A DNA stretch of 64,000 nucleotides from Paraburkholderia caffeinitolerans (GCF_902859945.1 NZ_CADIKL010000045.1:1-64000), one strand, 5' to 3'; shown: positions 51,089 through 60,947, numbered from the stretch's first letter. The notes: a model not told the origin generated them from the letters alone. Program-made: numbers and translations.

Positions 51089-52234
51089 GTTTCTATGTAG
51101 AAACCGGCGAACAAAGGTTCGCAGAATATTAGGCATCGCGACAGAATAATTCAAGGAAATTTGTTGATTTCGACGATATTCCAACTGTAACCGGTTCTGG
51201 CGGAACCCTTGTCGAAGACCACGGAGCTTGCGCAACTGCCGTAGACGAGTTTCTACGTAGAAACTGCGCGAGCCGGACTGCATAGCGACCGTGATTTCTC
51301 TTCGATCGAGCCACTTCGATTGCTCCGCGAAAGTTGGTGGATACAACGTGGGCTGCGTCTCCCCACCGCGAGCGAGTTTCTACGTAGAAACTTCGGGTCG
51401 CCCGAATCGTGCGGTGGATTGCTATCGACGTCTATTTGATTTGACGACACCTACAACTGCGCCATAAGCGCTGTGGAGCGTCACCTGGCCCGCGCCCGAC
51501 GGGCCGAGTTTCTACGTAGAAACTGCCGTCCGTCAGACGCTCCGACGTCAACTTTCTTGGATATTGCTTTTCGCTCTTTGACAGCCGCGGACGCCGTGAA
51601 CTCCGCCGAGCGCTAAGAGCCAGTTTCTACGTAGAAACTTGGGTCAGCAGGAGTTGCGCGATGTGTTCTTCACGGTAGCGATCTTTGATCGAGCCGTAGA
51701 GATACGAAGCAATTTTATGGATAAGCTGGACTGCGCTGACCGCCGGCGCCAGCCGGCCAAGTCCAGTTTCTACGTAGAAACTGGCTGCGCAAGAATTCTC
51801 CGCTTCCGCCTGGGTAGCGACCGGGCCCGCGGAAAAGCCGCCCTTGCCGGGCGACGAGCTTGAAAACGGCGGCGAGATTCATCGCTTACCGGCATGACCG
51901 GACTCGCGATTCCTTCGTTCGTGTTCGAAATTGGCGCCGGCGCCAAGAAAAGGCAGTGACCCAGCTAACACCGACAACGGTGGTATCTGTTCCCAGGCCA
52001 GTTTCTACGTAGAAACTGGCCGTCCACGGCAAGCGTGAATCGAATCAAACGACAGCGACTCCTCTGTGAATTCGCCACGATCGACGAATTCTCCGAGAGT
52101 AGACCATGAGAGAAAGAATCTAGTGAGCGTCAGCGATCGGCGGGCGGAGTATATGGAGGCTTGGTGAGAGTGTTGCTGCGCACTCTCCTCAGATGACCTC
52201 GAGGGTCAAGTCGGTCCAGTTTCTACGTAGAAAC
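51089..52234. repeat. parS: parS array: eight 16-bp palindromes
   Basis: GTTTCTACGTAGAAAC occurs at 51249, 51376, 51508, 51623, 51766, 52001 and 52219, with a one-base variant at 51089 overlapping the parA upstream region. Spacing is 115-235 bp. Several copies extend to a 20-bp palindrome CAGTTTCTACGTAGAAACTG. The intervening DNA has no supported gene. Location next to parA-parB identifies it as the centromere; the first site probably also lets ParB repress the operon. Confidence 0.9.
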
Positions 52235-52699
52235 TGCGCCGTGACTAGTTGAGGCAGCGATTTTGGGTTGCCGGTCGCACGACCCGCCCGGGGTTTTAGT
52301 TCCTTCGGGTTGGAGTGCTGTATCTTGTCGTCGAGAAAGGGAGGGTTGTTTTCGGCGGATGAGGGCGCCGAGTATCCCAGACCGTTACGCAACGCTATTC
52401 CGAGGGACGGCCGGAGTTTCGGATCAACCGAAATTCGTTACCCGGGGATAAAGTCGGAGTTTTTCTGAAGTCCGACTTTACCCCGGACGTTATGTCGAGC
52501 ATGTCGGGGGAGCGGCGGGGCAGGGCCTCTGTCCGTCGGGCGAAGCGTATCTTCGAGGCTCGCACCAGGCGTTTGAGTGGGCCAATTCCTTGTCGAGCAC
52601 GGTGAACAGGTTACGCTGTCGTTTCAGTTGATCGGGCGCCGGGTGTCATCGGGACCCACAAAGCGTGGTGGCCGGCTCGTCTGTGAACCCGTCACGCCG
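52235..52699. other. no gene seen
   Basis: Apart from the long inverted repeat above, and smaller inverted repeats near 52390-52440, I find no convincing coding sequence. Confidence 0.4.
52442..52486. repeat. long inverted repeat
   Basis: Arms CCGGGG-A-TAAAGTCGGA and TCCGACTTTACCCCGG with a 12-bp loop; one bulged base. It lies between the parS array and the broken integrase. It could be a recombination site, a transcription terminator or an element end. Confidence 0.6.
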
Positions 52700-53651
52700 C
52701 TAGCTCGTGTTAGCGGCATCGGGTTGGCTGTCAGCGACCTTACGCTCGGTGGCATTCCGTTTCCCGAACATCTGGCTCACTTCCCGCATCATGCGCTGCT
52801 TCTCCGCCTGAACGTAGATCGAGGTGGTCTGCACAGACTGGTGGCCGAGCACCTTCTGCACGACGTCAAAGGGCACGTCGTTGGCCGCAGCCTGGGTGCC
52901 GAAGGTTTGACGAAAGGCATGTTGCGACAACTGTTCGAGCGAGGAGTTTGTCGCGGGCGTTAGATTCTCCAGCTCGACGAGAAGCTGCCGGCGCAACGAG
53001 TCATCAGCCGGTTGAGGATATCGGTCGCGTACGGCATGCGCTTCGTGCCGTCATGTTTCAGGCGTGCGGCTTTGGAACGGGAAATCACCAGTGGCGAGAG
53101 CAGGGGGCCAGTGGCCCCGGATGCTGCCCGCGGTCGCGGCCAGTCCGCGCGGATCGCTTCGACCGTCTCCGTGCTGACCGGCACGGTCCTCTCCCGGCTG
53201 CGCTTGCCGATCATGTAAGAGCTCACACGTCCGTGCCATCGTCAGCCAGGAAGGGGCGCAGGGCCTCCCGGCGTGCGCCGGCCGCCTCCTCACGTCGCAG
53301 TCCCGAGTCGCCCAGCAGCAGCCATCGGGGCATGAACAATTCGCCAGCGCTGGTTCGCGGCCACAGCGCTTCGACGTCGCACGCGCCAGCGTATGTCCGA
53401 CCACAGCTGCTCGGGCAGCGCGCGCTCGACCTGCAGCGTTGCCTCCAGTCGCGCAGGTAGCGCTCCATGGCGCCGGGCGTCGCGGCGTGCGGGTCCTCAT
53501 CGATGTCGTAATACGTGCGCGCGATGGTCGACGGTGGCAGACGCTGCACGAATGCGCGCAAGGCAGCGAAGTCCTTCGACGAGAACTGGCGTTGAAGGTG
53601 CAGCGCTTCAGTCACGACTGGGTTCCAAGGGGTGGCCACCAATTTATACAA
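52700..53651 (-). pseudogene. broken tyrosine recombinase (phage integrase family)
   Basis: The three minus-strand frames together spell an integrase. 53651-53223 gives the N-terminal core-binding part and GDSGLRREEAAGARREAL (catalytic Arg region). 53226-52960 gives KRSRERTVPVSTETVEAIRADW. 52996-52700 gives SQHAFRQTFGTQAAANDVPF, LGHQSVQTTSIYV with the catalytic H-x-x-R, H and Tyr. At least two frameshifts separate them, so no functional protein is expected. A relic of an insertion event beside the parS array. Confidence 0.8.
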
Positions 53652-54158
53652 CTAACCGTCAGGTATGTCCGGATTCCGGGAGTCGCCTGACGGCGCACGT
53701 CCGATGAAGAAAAGCTTCTAGCGGCCCGCATTCGCTAAGCAGCCAGCAGCGGTGGTTCAACGACGCACCAGTACAAGATTCGCTTCGGCGGTGATTCGAA
53801 ATCTCACGTGAGAGAAGGAAACATCTGAAATCTTGAAGCTTCATGGACGTTACCGTCGGCGATTCCGTGAAACATCTTTCTAGACGAAAAAGCAGCCTCG
53901 AAACCCAGTGCAGTAAAGGGTTCCGACCATTTTGGGGCGCAATGTTTCACGGTCTCACGTACTTCGGGTGAGCAAAATTCGTCTCAAGTCCGTCGCGATC
54001 CCCCTCGAAAGGTTAGTCAGGCTCTAGATGTAGTGATCATTACGTGATCTGTAATCTGGTGATGGCGACGGCGAGCCAACCATCAGACGGGCCCACTCAA
54101 CCTTTCGACCACTGCATTTCGTGTACTACAACGTGAACCTTGTACGCAGGGGTACGCG
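53652..54158. other. no supported gene
   Basis: Lower GC than the flanks and stop codons in all frames. Probably decayed mobile-element sequence. Confidence 0.4.
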
Positions 54159-54530
54159 ATGCGCCCGGCACGTTTCCACAAGGCGGTGACCAATGTGCGG
54201 CCGTATGGCTCGCACCGGTTCGACGTGTTCGGTCCGAAGATTGGGTGGCGGCTGACGCTGATCGGACGTCGAGCCCTGCAGCTGTGGCTACGTCTTGAGG
54301 CCGACCCACAAGTGGTTACCTATTGCGAGGGGCCGATGTTCGTTCCGGATGCCGGGCGGGGTAGGGCGGCCGACTTCTGGGTCGCAACGAACGACGGTGA
54401 CCACCTGTACCTCGTTGCACGGTCGTCGGAACGGACGTGCCCTTGGTCGGTGTTTGAGGCATGGGGTCGTGCGCACTCGATCACGCTACGTATCATTGCG
54501 CCGGACGAGGCCGGTGGCGCGTGCGCCTAG
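54159..54530 (+). CDS. TnsA-like N-terminal fragment, 123 aa
   Basis: AGGGG precedes the ATG. The opening (VTNVRPYGSHRFDVFGPKIG) and the stretch ADPQVVTYCEGPMFVPD...RAADFWVATNDGDHLYLV match the general shape of TnsA-type transposon endonuclease N-terminal domains (Glu, then Asp, then a hydrophobic strand). Full proteins of this kind are about twice as long; here the frame ends at 54530 with no TnsB or transposase downstream, so it is probably a remnant. Assigned by pattern only. Confidence 0.45.
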   Translation: MRPARFHKAVTNVRPYGSHRFDVFGPKIGWRLTLIGRRALQLWLRLEADPQVVTYCEGPMFVPDAGRGRAADFWVATNDGDHLYLVARSSERTCPWSVFEAWGRAHSITLRIIAPDEAGGACA

Positions 54531-54938
54531 ACGCACTAGGAGTTTTGCACCGAAGGAGTTGCATGTAGTTGCGCCACGGAATTCGGGCGCTCGTGTCCGT
54601 CGAAGCAATGTAGTTATGCGAGGCAGTGGCGACCGGCCGACGCCATGACAAGCGAGGGGCAGGGCAACGCTGCGGTCTTCGGAGCTGTATTGGCGCTGAA
54701 GATCGAGTTTCCAAGCCATCCAACACGTTGTTTAGTTTTGCAACTAATATTCCACGCCAACGAAACCACCTAACCAGCCCTATGCTTGCGCCGAGAAGTG
54801 CGTAATGACTGCGCCGACTTTAGCGTATCAAATGACAGGTCTGACAATACGAGTTAGCAGACTTGAGGTTGTTCGCAAACATTAATTATTTAATACGACC
54901 CTAATTAATGGAGCTGAACTCGGGGATGCTGACCGGTG
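54531..54938. other. no supported gene
   Basis: AT-rich towards 54730-54910. A minus-strand patch near 54660-54700 encodes LQRQYSSED, like LQRQFSSKD in the broken integrase, hinting at a second decayed recombinase start. Confidence 0.35.
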
Positions 54939-55526
54939 TCAGGAAGAGAGAAAAGGGCGGGGCACCGCCGTCGCGGGATTCTCTCCGCGGCGCGGGAGAG
55001 AATCGGGACTGTGTGTCGATGGTGCGGAAAGTGTTGAGTGCCGTTCTGCTTTCGCGGCGCTACCTTCCACGGGCACAAGGAACAGGCGTTCATCCCATAC
55101 GACGGACTGCGGTTCGGATACGACGATCTTCGCAGCGTCGGGATGAGCAGGATTCACGAGGACGTTGGACTCGGCGCGTGCAACGACCGAAGGCACGATC
55201 AGGATCACGGAGCGACATTCTTCCAGCCAGCGGTTGCCGAACTCACGCGCGATCTCAGGGGACGGTCCGTCCCATCCCTCCGGGAGTGTCTGCGCTGTCT
55301 GCCTTTCGATCGGCACGCCATCGGGGACCTGTGCCTCGATCCAGACGTGAGTCTTTGGCACTTTGCCGATTCTCGCGTGAACCAGGACCTCCAGCATGGC
55401 GCCCGCGAAGGTGAGCGCGCCATAAATGACCGGCCGGCCGGGGCTGTTGAACCGGCCGCCGACCAGCATGGCGCCGGTGCCGCTCCAGACCGGATGGCGT
55501 CTGTCGGCAATGCGGAAGATCCTCAT
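54939..55526 (-). CDS. RES-domain toxin with C-terminal extension
   Basis: 195 aa from 55526 (MRIFRIADRR), overlapping the antitoxin stop by one base. RES features: GGRFNSPGRPVIYGA (Arg 25, Tyr 35), LEVLVHARIG (Glu 46), then SVILIVPSVVARAESNVLVNP and VWDERLF. RES toxins degrade NAD+ in the cell. The family normally ends soon after the WDERLF segment; here about 40 more residues (Ser/Pro/Arg-rich) follow, perhaps from a frameshift into non-coding sequence. Confidence 0.9.
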   Translation of the reverse strand: MRIFRIADRRHPVWSGTGAMLVGGRFNSPGRPVIYGALTFAGAMLEVLVHARIGKVPKTHVWIEAQVPDGVPIERQTAQTLPEGWDGPSPEIAREFGNRWLEECRSVILIVPSVVARAESNVLVNPAHPDAAKIVVSEPQSVVWDERLFLVPVEGSAAKAERHSTLSAPSTHSPDSLPRRGENPATAVPRPFLSS

Positions 55527-55954
55527 CAGGCCGGCAGCCCATAGAAGAGTTTCCAAAGCAGTTCTTCAACGCGGCGCGCGCCCAGCTCGGTCAGCGCGGC
55601 CTCCAGCGGCGCGCGCCCCTCCAGCAGGGGGTGTGGCGTTGCAAGGAAGGTTCGCGCATCCGCCGGGTCGTCCCAGACGTACGCCGCGCTCGCGTAGACC
55701 CGCGCGAGCCGCTCCGTCTTTTCCGATTCGTCAGGCGTCAGCCTGTCGCGCCGACGTTTGTAGGTTGCCTCGGGGACGATGCGTGCCTGGAGCGCGCGCC
55801 TTGCCTCCGCGGTCAGGGCGATGTGCTCGATGCCGTTCCGCAAGGCAGATTTGGGAAGGCCTTCAGCAACCTGGGCCTCGAGTTCGGCGATCGAATGCGG
55901 AACGGGGCTGAGACCCATGACTGCAGCGATTTTCTCGGGAGAAACGAGTTGCAT
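55526..55954 (-). CDS. Xre/MbcA/ParS-type antitoxin (DUF2384)
   Basis: 142 aa from MQLVSPEKIA (55954). The N-terminal part (IAAVMGLSPVPHSIAELEAQV) is the Xre-like DNA-binding region, followed by PEATYKRRRDRLTPDESEKTERLARVYA-type sequence (shown here as RDRLTPDESEKTERLARV) and the toxin-binding end ARTFLATPHPLLEGRAPLEA. It neutralises the RES toxin and should repress the operon through the repeats just upstream. Confidence 0.92.
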   Translation of the reverse strand: MQLVSPEKIAAVMGLSPVPHSIAELEAQVAEGLPKSALRNGIEHIALTAEARRALQARIVPEATYKRRRDRLTPDESEKTERLARVYASAAYVWDDPADARTFLATPHPLLEGRAPLEAALTELGARRVEELLWKLFYGLPA

Positions 55955-55973
55955 GGCGTGCACCCGTCGTTGA

Positions 55974-56006
55974 TCAATTGATCCGTAATTATAGCTCAAT
56001 TGATCC
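55974..56006. promoter_or_regulatory. candidate autoregulatory operator of the RES/Xre operon
   Basis: Two direct copies of TCAATTGATCC, 55974-55984 and 55996-56006, spaced 22 bp (two helical turns), each containing the palindrome TCAATTGA. They lie 20-52 bp upstream of the antitoxin start, overlapping the expected promoter. Confidence 0.7.
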
Positions 56007-56556
56007 TATCTGGCGCGAGGCGACCACGCTGCCCGTGCCCGCTGTCGACGGCTCCAATGTCGTCGTTGTGGATGGCGGAGCGCCGAAGCGCGATGCCGAA
56101 GACAATCCGCTCCTCGCGACTGCTCGCCGTTTCCAGTCGTCGAAACTGCACTGATACGGAAGGTGATTTCCGCGGAAACGCCTGGATTGCACCATCGCGC
56201 ATGGCAGACCATCTGGCGCCGCCGGATCGCCTGCCGCACGAGCGGACCGGATACTGCCTGCCCTGCCGCCCGATGGATAGGCCTCGCTCGCATGGCGCCC
56301 TGGCATTGCACTTCCGGTTGATTTCGAAGAACAGAAGGACAACAGGCGGCTGACACAGAACGACCGTTGGTCATAGGGACAGCCCGAAAAGCGGGCTTGA
56401 CTGTGCAAAAGGCGCCACGAGCACTAACTTCCGGGTATGCCCGAAGGCCAGTTCAGCGTCGCATCAGCGGTTGCCTGAAAGTCTGGTCGCCTGTTCCGTC
56501 GCGAGCAAAGCGCAGAGCGAACATTCGCAGGTGTCCTGAGACGTTCGCCCGCCCGT
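56007..56556. other. no supported gene
   Basis: Open frames on both strands lack ribosome binding sites and recognisable domains. Confidence 0.4.
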
Positions 56557-57006
56557 TCACAAAGAATTCGATGTCTCCCCGATCATCGATTGACGGCACG
56601 CGGAGCCGCCGCAATGACATGCGTACATTTTCCGGACGTCCGCGGTGACATCGCCATCAACGACAAGGCTGTAGTCGATGAAGAGTTCGTCGCCGGGCCT
56701 GATGGCGGTGACTGCATGAATAAAAACCCGATCACCGGCTTCGATTGCTTCGCAGTTCGGTGTACATGCATGGTTCAGGAAGCGCGCGCTGTTGCCGCCG
56801 CGGCTGCCATCAATCACACGACCGTCGGAGAGACCGAAAACATAGGTGTGCCCGTTCCCGGTCCGCTGACGGGCGGCGGCGCGGCGCCAGCTGGTCACTT
56901 CGCCCTTGTACTCGATGAGCCGCTCGCCCGCGGCGATGGGCTGCAGCGCAAACAGTCCTGTGCCATGGACAGAGGAGCGTCGTGCCGTGATGCGGCGCAG
57001 TCGCAT
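56557..57006 (-). CDS. SET-domain protein methyltransferase-like
   Basis: 149 aa from MRLRRITARR (57006); an alternative ATG at 57033 adds nine residues. All SET landmarks are visible: HGTGLFALQPIAAGERLIEY (with the G-x-G of the cofactor loop), GNSARFLNHACTPNC (N-H pair), GDELFIDYSL, and a post-SET C-x-C...C end (ACHCGGSACR). Such domains methylate lysines; in bacteria the targets are mostly unknown, although host chromatin or nucleoid proteins have been proposed. It is single-gene and flanked by decayed DNA. Confidence 0.9.
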   Translation of the reverse strand: MRLRRITARRSSVHGTGLFALQPIAAGERLIEYKGEVTSWRRAAARQRTGNGHTYVFGLSDGRVIDGSRGGNSARFLNHACTPNCEAIEAGDRVFIHAVTAIRPGDELFIDYSLVVDGDVTADVRKMYACHCGGSACRQSMIGETSNSL

Positions 57007-58617
57007 GGTGCCATTTTTCCTTCGGAAACTCATTCCGGTTCTTGTTGCTGCGTCTGGGTGGAAGCATACTGCGGCAGCCGCCCACATTCAATGCGGGCCG
57101 CCGCATGGCACACAAATAACAAGAAGCGCCAGTTCCTGCTTCCCAGGCTTCGCCCAAACTCTGCACCCGGGGCGACCGGGCGACGGTTCAGATCTGCGTT
57201 GATGTGGCAGGGCGAACCCGATCCGGATCTCGCATGATGTCTAGGGGCACGCCTCGCGAGCGGCGAGGCTCGCGGAACATGCGCGAGCGTCAACCGGTGG
57301 CGAGTCGTAAGAGGGTGCGCCCATCCGTGCACAAATGAGGAGCTCGTCCGCGCGCGCCGCTGCCACAGGCGAAATCAGATCCGGCACCGGTGGAGCGATC
57401 TGTGCCATCGTCGCTTTCAAGGTGTTGCTGCGCGGATTCAGACAGGCTGCCAGTTGATGCTGCCGACCTCGCAGGGAATTCGACCGGGATCGTGCTTGAT
57501 CAAGTGAAGTGGCTGGGGTCTTGCGGGCCGTTGCCTCACTGGCGGGCGAAATCGGTCGGCGTCAGTTCGAGGCGTGTCGTGGGATGGGCGAGCAACTTCC
57601 GTTCGGCGATCGCGCGGATGCGGCCTTAGCCATCGCGAAAGGTCTTGAGGATGCGGGCGTCGCTCGCGTTTGGCTCAAGCCAGAAATACGATTCTGCGCC
57701 GCGATCGTCATCACGCATCGGATCGTGCTGTTCTGGCGTAAGAGACAAAACTCAACGCCGAAACGATTGGGGAGCACGTGCGGTTCAAGTTCGGCGGCTT
57801 CCATAGGCGGCAAGGACTCGCTTCGGATCAGGTCACGACGATTTGTGCACATGTCATGCGTTTCAGGTATCGGCGCAGTGACTGTGTTGCACGCCATCGC
57901 GCTTGCTGCTTCGGGCTGCGGGCGATCAGAAAGGTCGGTCAGGGAAGACAACCACATCCGGCGGCCTCTCTGGCTCACGAAAATGTCAACACACTGCTCG
58001 TCGACATCGATGTGTTATGGCAACGCTGTCAGTCCGCGCGGTACGAGAGAACTGCCACAACTGCCCGTTCCGGCGGCGCTGCGTTTCGCTGAATGCTCCG
58101 GCTACGACTGCCGGACCATCGGTCGGTGGAGGGGATCGACCGTTTCGCTGCCTGTTGAAAGGCATGTCGATCTTCCGCACGCCATTCGTGATCGCTTGCC
58201 TTGAAGGATCCCTGGGCGTCAGGCGGCCGGCATGAAGTGCCAAATCCGCGCTCACCACCTGCAATGTGCTGACGGACTCGCATGACGCGTTCATGATCAC
58301 GCCGACGCGCTGATGATGCGACGGACAGACCGCGCCGAACATGTGCCCGTGCAACTTGTTGACGCTGAATTGGCGCGGGCAGCTACTCCAGGCTGGATTT
58401 TTCTCTTGGGTTCGGTCGATGAGCCGACCTGCCGCTGCAGCGTCCAGCGGCAATGCCGATGTCGCGTCTAGAGGAGAACGAATGGGTCGTATCGACCCGT
58501 TGCCGTCATTCGAATTTGCACAAAGCGGCCGTTCAGTTATCGTACGGTCAGCTTGTGCCTTGGCGAGCGGGTGTGCACTATTCTGTTGAGTCGCACATAC
58601 GATTTCATAGCCAACTC
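57007..58617. other. decayed region, no intact gene
   Basis: About 1.6 kb in which no frame keeps a start, ribosome binding site and coding bias together. It includes a ParA remnant (listed separately). Other stretches have coding-like composition broken by stops. Confidence 0.5.
57903..58040 (+). pseudogene. remnant of a ParA-family ATPase
   Basis: One frame gives DQKGRSGKTTT, a Walker A-like motif, and the +1 frame continues LAHENVNTLLVDID, the next ParA strand, before both decay. A frameshift lies between. It shows that a second partition locus once lay here. Confidence 0.6.
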
Positions 58618-59169
58618 CTAATTGGAGGGCATACGCGTAAATGGTTGAACGCCAACGGAAATGGCAGATTCAAAACCTTCGAACTCTCGCTCCCCCTGAA
58701 GGATCGTGATTTTCATGTGGTAAAGCCCCGGCCGCAAAACCCCAGCATAGACCTTGCGATCATATGCTCCGCTAAGGTTAGCGCCTAGTTCGTGCGCAGC
58801 AATACCCTGAACGTTTCTGTCGACATCAATCGACGCGCTTTCTGCGGTGGTCGTCAGTGTCAAATGGACAGACTGTGCTATCCCAGGATGGGCATACTCG
58901 CCAGTAGCCAATCGACCACCATCCCCCACCAATGCCGCGAGTCGCTTTCGCTGTTCCTCGTTTTTGTAGTGAAATACGAGGTAAAAAATATAGAGACGCT
59001 CCTCGGTTACTTGGACGTCTGTACTTACCGATGACCCGGATCTACTTGCATCTATTGGAAGAAACACCTCGTATATTTTACTTGTTGCGGCACTGCAAAT
59101 CGCAATCACAGCGAAAGCCAATACGAACAGAAAACCTACATATCGACCTGTCGATCTTGTCGCCTTCAT
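58618..59169 (-). CDS. DUF5625-like exported protein, 183 aa
   Basis: Start at 59169 (MKATRSTGRY). N-terminal signal or anchor (VGFLFVLAFAVIAICSAA). The body has the pattern YIFYLVFHYKNEEQRKRLAALVG, then PGIAQSVHLTLTT and a C-terminal YAGVLRPGLYHMKITIL, as in Burkholderia DUF5625 proteins. Role unknown; members are secreted or periplasmic. Its composition is more A/T-rich than the plasmid backbone. Confidence 0.65.
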   Translation of the reverse strand: MKATRSTGRYVGFLFVLAFAVIAICSAATSKIYEVFLPIDASRSGSSVSTDVQVTEERLYIFYLVFHYKNEEQRKRLAALVGDGGRLATGEYAHPGIAQSVHLTLTTTAESASIDVDRNVQGIAAHELGANLSGAYDRKVYAGVLRPGLYHMKITILQGEREFEGFESAISVGVQPFTRMPSN

Positions 59170-59259
59170 CGCTGCTCCCGAAACAATCATTGGATATCAT
59201 CGTTCGAAACGCTAATCTCCACCCCGCGGTCCTCAGCGTGAAGAGATTACGGGAGATAG

Positions 59260-59565
59260 CTTAAACGCCGTTGCGCTGCTGTCGATGGCAGGATTGTCGA
59301 CGATCTTGGCCCCGATGTCGAAGGTCCGCTCTTGGCCGATGACCGCCCGACGCGGTCGGCCGTACCCGACCCGGAAGAGACATCCGCACCGCTTGTCAGC
59401 GGCCATTCGCTACCGCCGTATGCGTTCGCTGGAGGTGTCGAATTCCCGAAAGCTCATGAATTGCAAAATTCCGTCAAAGACTTACCCGACGTATCGAAGC
59501 CGAAGCCGAACCGTCATCGCACACCATCCCGCCGCAGCAAGAACGTTTCCGAGCGGGAGCCATAG
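59260..59565 (+). pseudogene. open frame resembling the 3' end of a lost gene
   Basis: From the stop at 59257 to 59565 one plus-strand frame stays open with protein-like composition (VDGRIVDDLGPDVEGPLLAD, then HELQNSVKDLPDVSKPKP), but it has no start codon with a ribosome binding site. It may be the truncated end of a gene removed by recombination. Confidence 0.25.
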
Positions 59566-59903
59566 TGTTTCGTGACTTCGGCGTCGCTCATCAGTCTGGA
59601 CGACTTCAGAATGGGCAGTACGACACCATACAGGCGATCGGGATCGGGCCCGTACATATACAAGTACCCGTCATTGCCGTCGAGGTGATATTCGGTTTCG
59701 CCAAGCTCACCCACGCCGGCACGCTTTATCGCGCCTTCCAGCCGATGTTCCAGCGCACGAATTTGCGGCAGGTCCTTGGGGTAGTAATCGAAGTGGACCA
59801 TCATTACCGGTCCGGGCGGTTTCTGTGGCGGGTCCGAAGCTGCAGCACAATCAGCGAACAGGGCGGCAAGCAGAAACGCAATGCATACTCTTCTTCTCAA
59901 CAT
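59514..59903 (-). CDS. exported hypothetical protein, 129 aa
   Basis: Start at 59903 (MLRRRVCIAFLLAALFADCA), signal peptide probably cleaved after AAA. The mature part is compact: VMMVHFDYYPKDLPQIRALE, then GETEYHLDGNDGYLYMYGPD and LPILKSSRLM. It looks like a small alpha/beta ferredoxin-like domain, as in many immunity proteins; that is only a resemblance. Neighbour of another exported protein. Confidence 0.65.
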   Translation of the reverse strand: MLRRRVCIAFLLAALFADCAAASDPPQKPPGPVMMVHFDYYPKDLPQIRALEHRLEGAIKRAGVGELGETEYHLDGNDGYLYMYGPDPDRLYGVVLPILKSSRLMSDAEVTKHYGSRSETFLLRRDGVR

Positions 59904-60026
59904 AGGTATGAAATCGTCGACGATGTGAGCATCGATTGTCGATGATGCCTGCAATCCCGCCAAGTGTCCCTGTCTGGCCAGGAAGCGTCACCGTCATCTA
60001 GAATGGTGCGCTTTGCCCGTACTCCC

Positions 60027-60947
60027 ATGTGGTTCAAAAATCTTCAGCTTCATCGTCTTCCGGCACCTTGGGCCGTTACGCCCGATCAGATTGAAAAATG
60101 GCTGACACCCCACGCGTTTCAGCCGGGCAACAGCGTCGAGATGCAGAGCTTCGGATGGGCATCGCCGCGCGACGACGGCTCGCTCGTGTATTCGACCCAC
60201 CGGCAGATGCTTCTCGTGTTTCGTGCCGAAAAGAGGCTGCTCCCGGCGTCGGTCGTCAATCAGGTGACCAAGGCCCGCGCGCTTGAAGTCGAGGAGCAGC
60301 AGGGCTTCAAGCTGGGCCGTAAACAGCTGCGCGAACTCAAGGAGCAGGTTACCGATGAACTGCTGCCGCGCGCGTTCACCATTCGGCGCGATACCCGCGT
60401 TTGGATCGATACGGTGAATGGCTGGCTCGTCATCGATGCGGCTGCGCAGGCTCTTGCCGACGACGTTCGCGGCCTGCTCGTGAAATCGATCGATCAGTTG
60501 CCGCTCACCGGCGTTCGCGTGGCGCTTTCGCCGGTCGCCGCGATGACGGATTGGCTGATGTCCGGCGAGGCGCCGGGTGGATTCACCGTGGACCAGGACG
60601 CCGAGTTGCGCTCGAGCGGCGAAGGCGGCGCCACGGTGCGATACGTTGGCCACGCGCTCGACGCGAACGACATGCGCCGGCATATCGAAGCCGGCAAACA
60701 ATGCATGCGCCTCGCGATGACCTGGGACGACCGGGTCTCCTTCGTACTGACGCCGTCGCTGACAATCAAGCGTGTCACACCGCTCGACGTGATCAAGGAG
60801 GCGGCGGATCCCACCGCGCAAAACGACGACGAACGCTTCGAGTCGGATGTCACGCTGATGACGGGTGAATTGGGGCGGATGTTGACCAATCTTGTCGATA
60901 TCTTGGGCGGCGATCAGCACGACGCGACGCATCAGGCAGCAGCCTGA
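60027..60947 (+). CDS. rdgC: recombination-associated protein RdgC
   Basis: 306 aa from MWFKNLQLHRLPAPW, the family's usual start; longer in-frame starts exist upstream. Family signatures include GWASPRDDGSLVYSTHRQML, LPASVVNQV, LPRAFTIRRDTRVWID and, near the end, DDVRVTLMTGEL-like sequence (SDVTLMTGELGRML). RdgC forms a ring on double-stranded DNA and modulates RecA. A plasmid copy could protect or tune recombination of the replicon. Full length and apparently intact. Confidence 0.95.
   Translation: MWFKNLQLHRLPAPWAVTPDQIEKWLTPHAFQPGNSVEMQSFGWASPRDDGSLVYSTHRQMLLVFRAEKRLLPASVVNQVTKARALEVEEQQGFKLGRKQLRELKEQVTDELLPRAFTIRRDTRVWIDTVNGWLVIDAAAQALADDVRGLLVKSIDQLPLTGVRVALSPVAAMTDWLMSGEAPGGFTVDQDAELRSSGEGGATVRYVGHALDANDMRRHIEAGKQCMRLAMTWDDRVSFVLTPSLTIKRVTPLDVIKEAADPTAQNDDERFESDVTLMTGELGRMLTNLVDILGGDQHDATHQAAA

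Noticed and set aside
51089..52234. Possible CRISPR array from evenly repeated palindromes
   Set aside because: Repeats are 16-bp perfect palindromes with spacing of 115-235 bp beside parA-parB; no cas genes. parS fits far better.
54486..54719. A second integrase gene
   Set aside because: Only a short LQRQYSSED-like patch resembles the recombinase; nothing downstream continues the domain.
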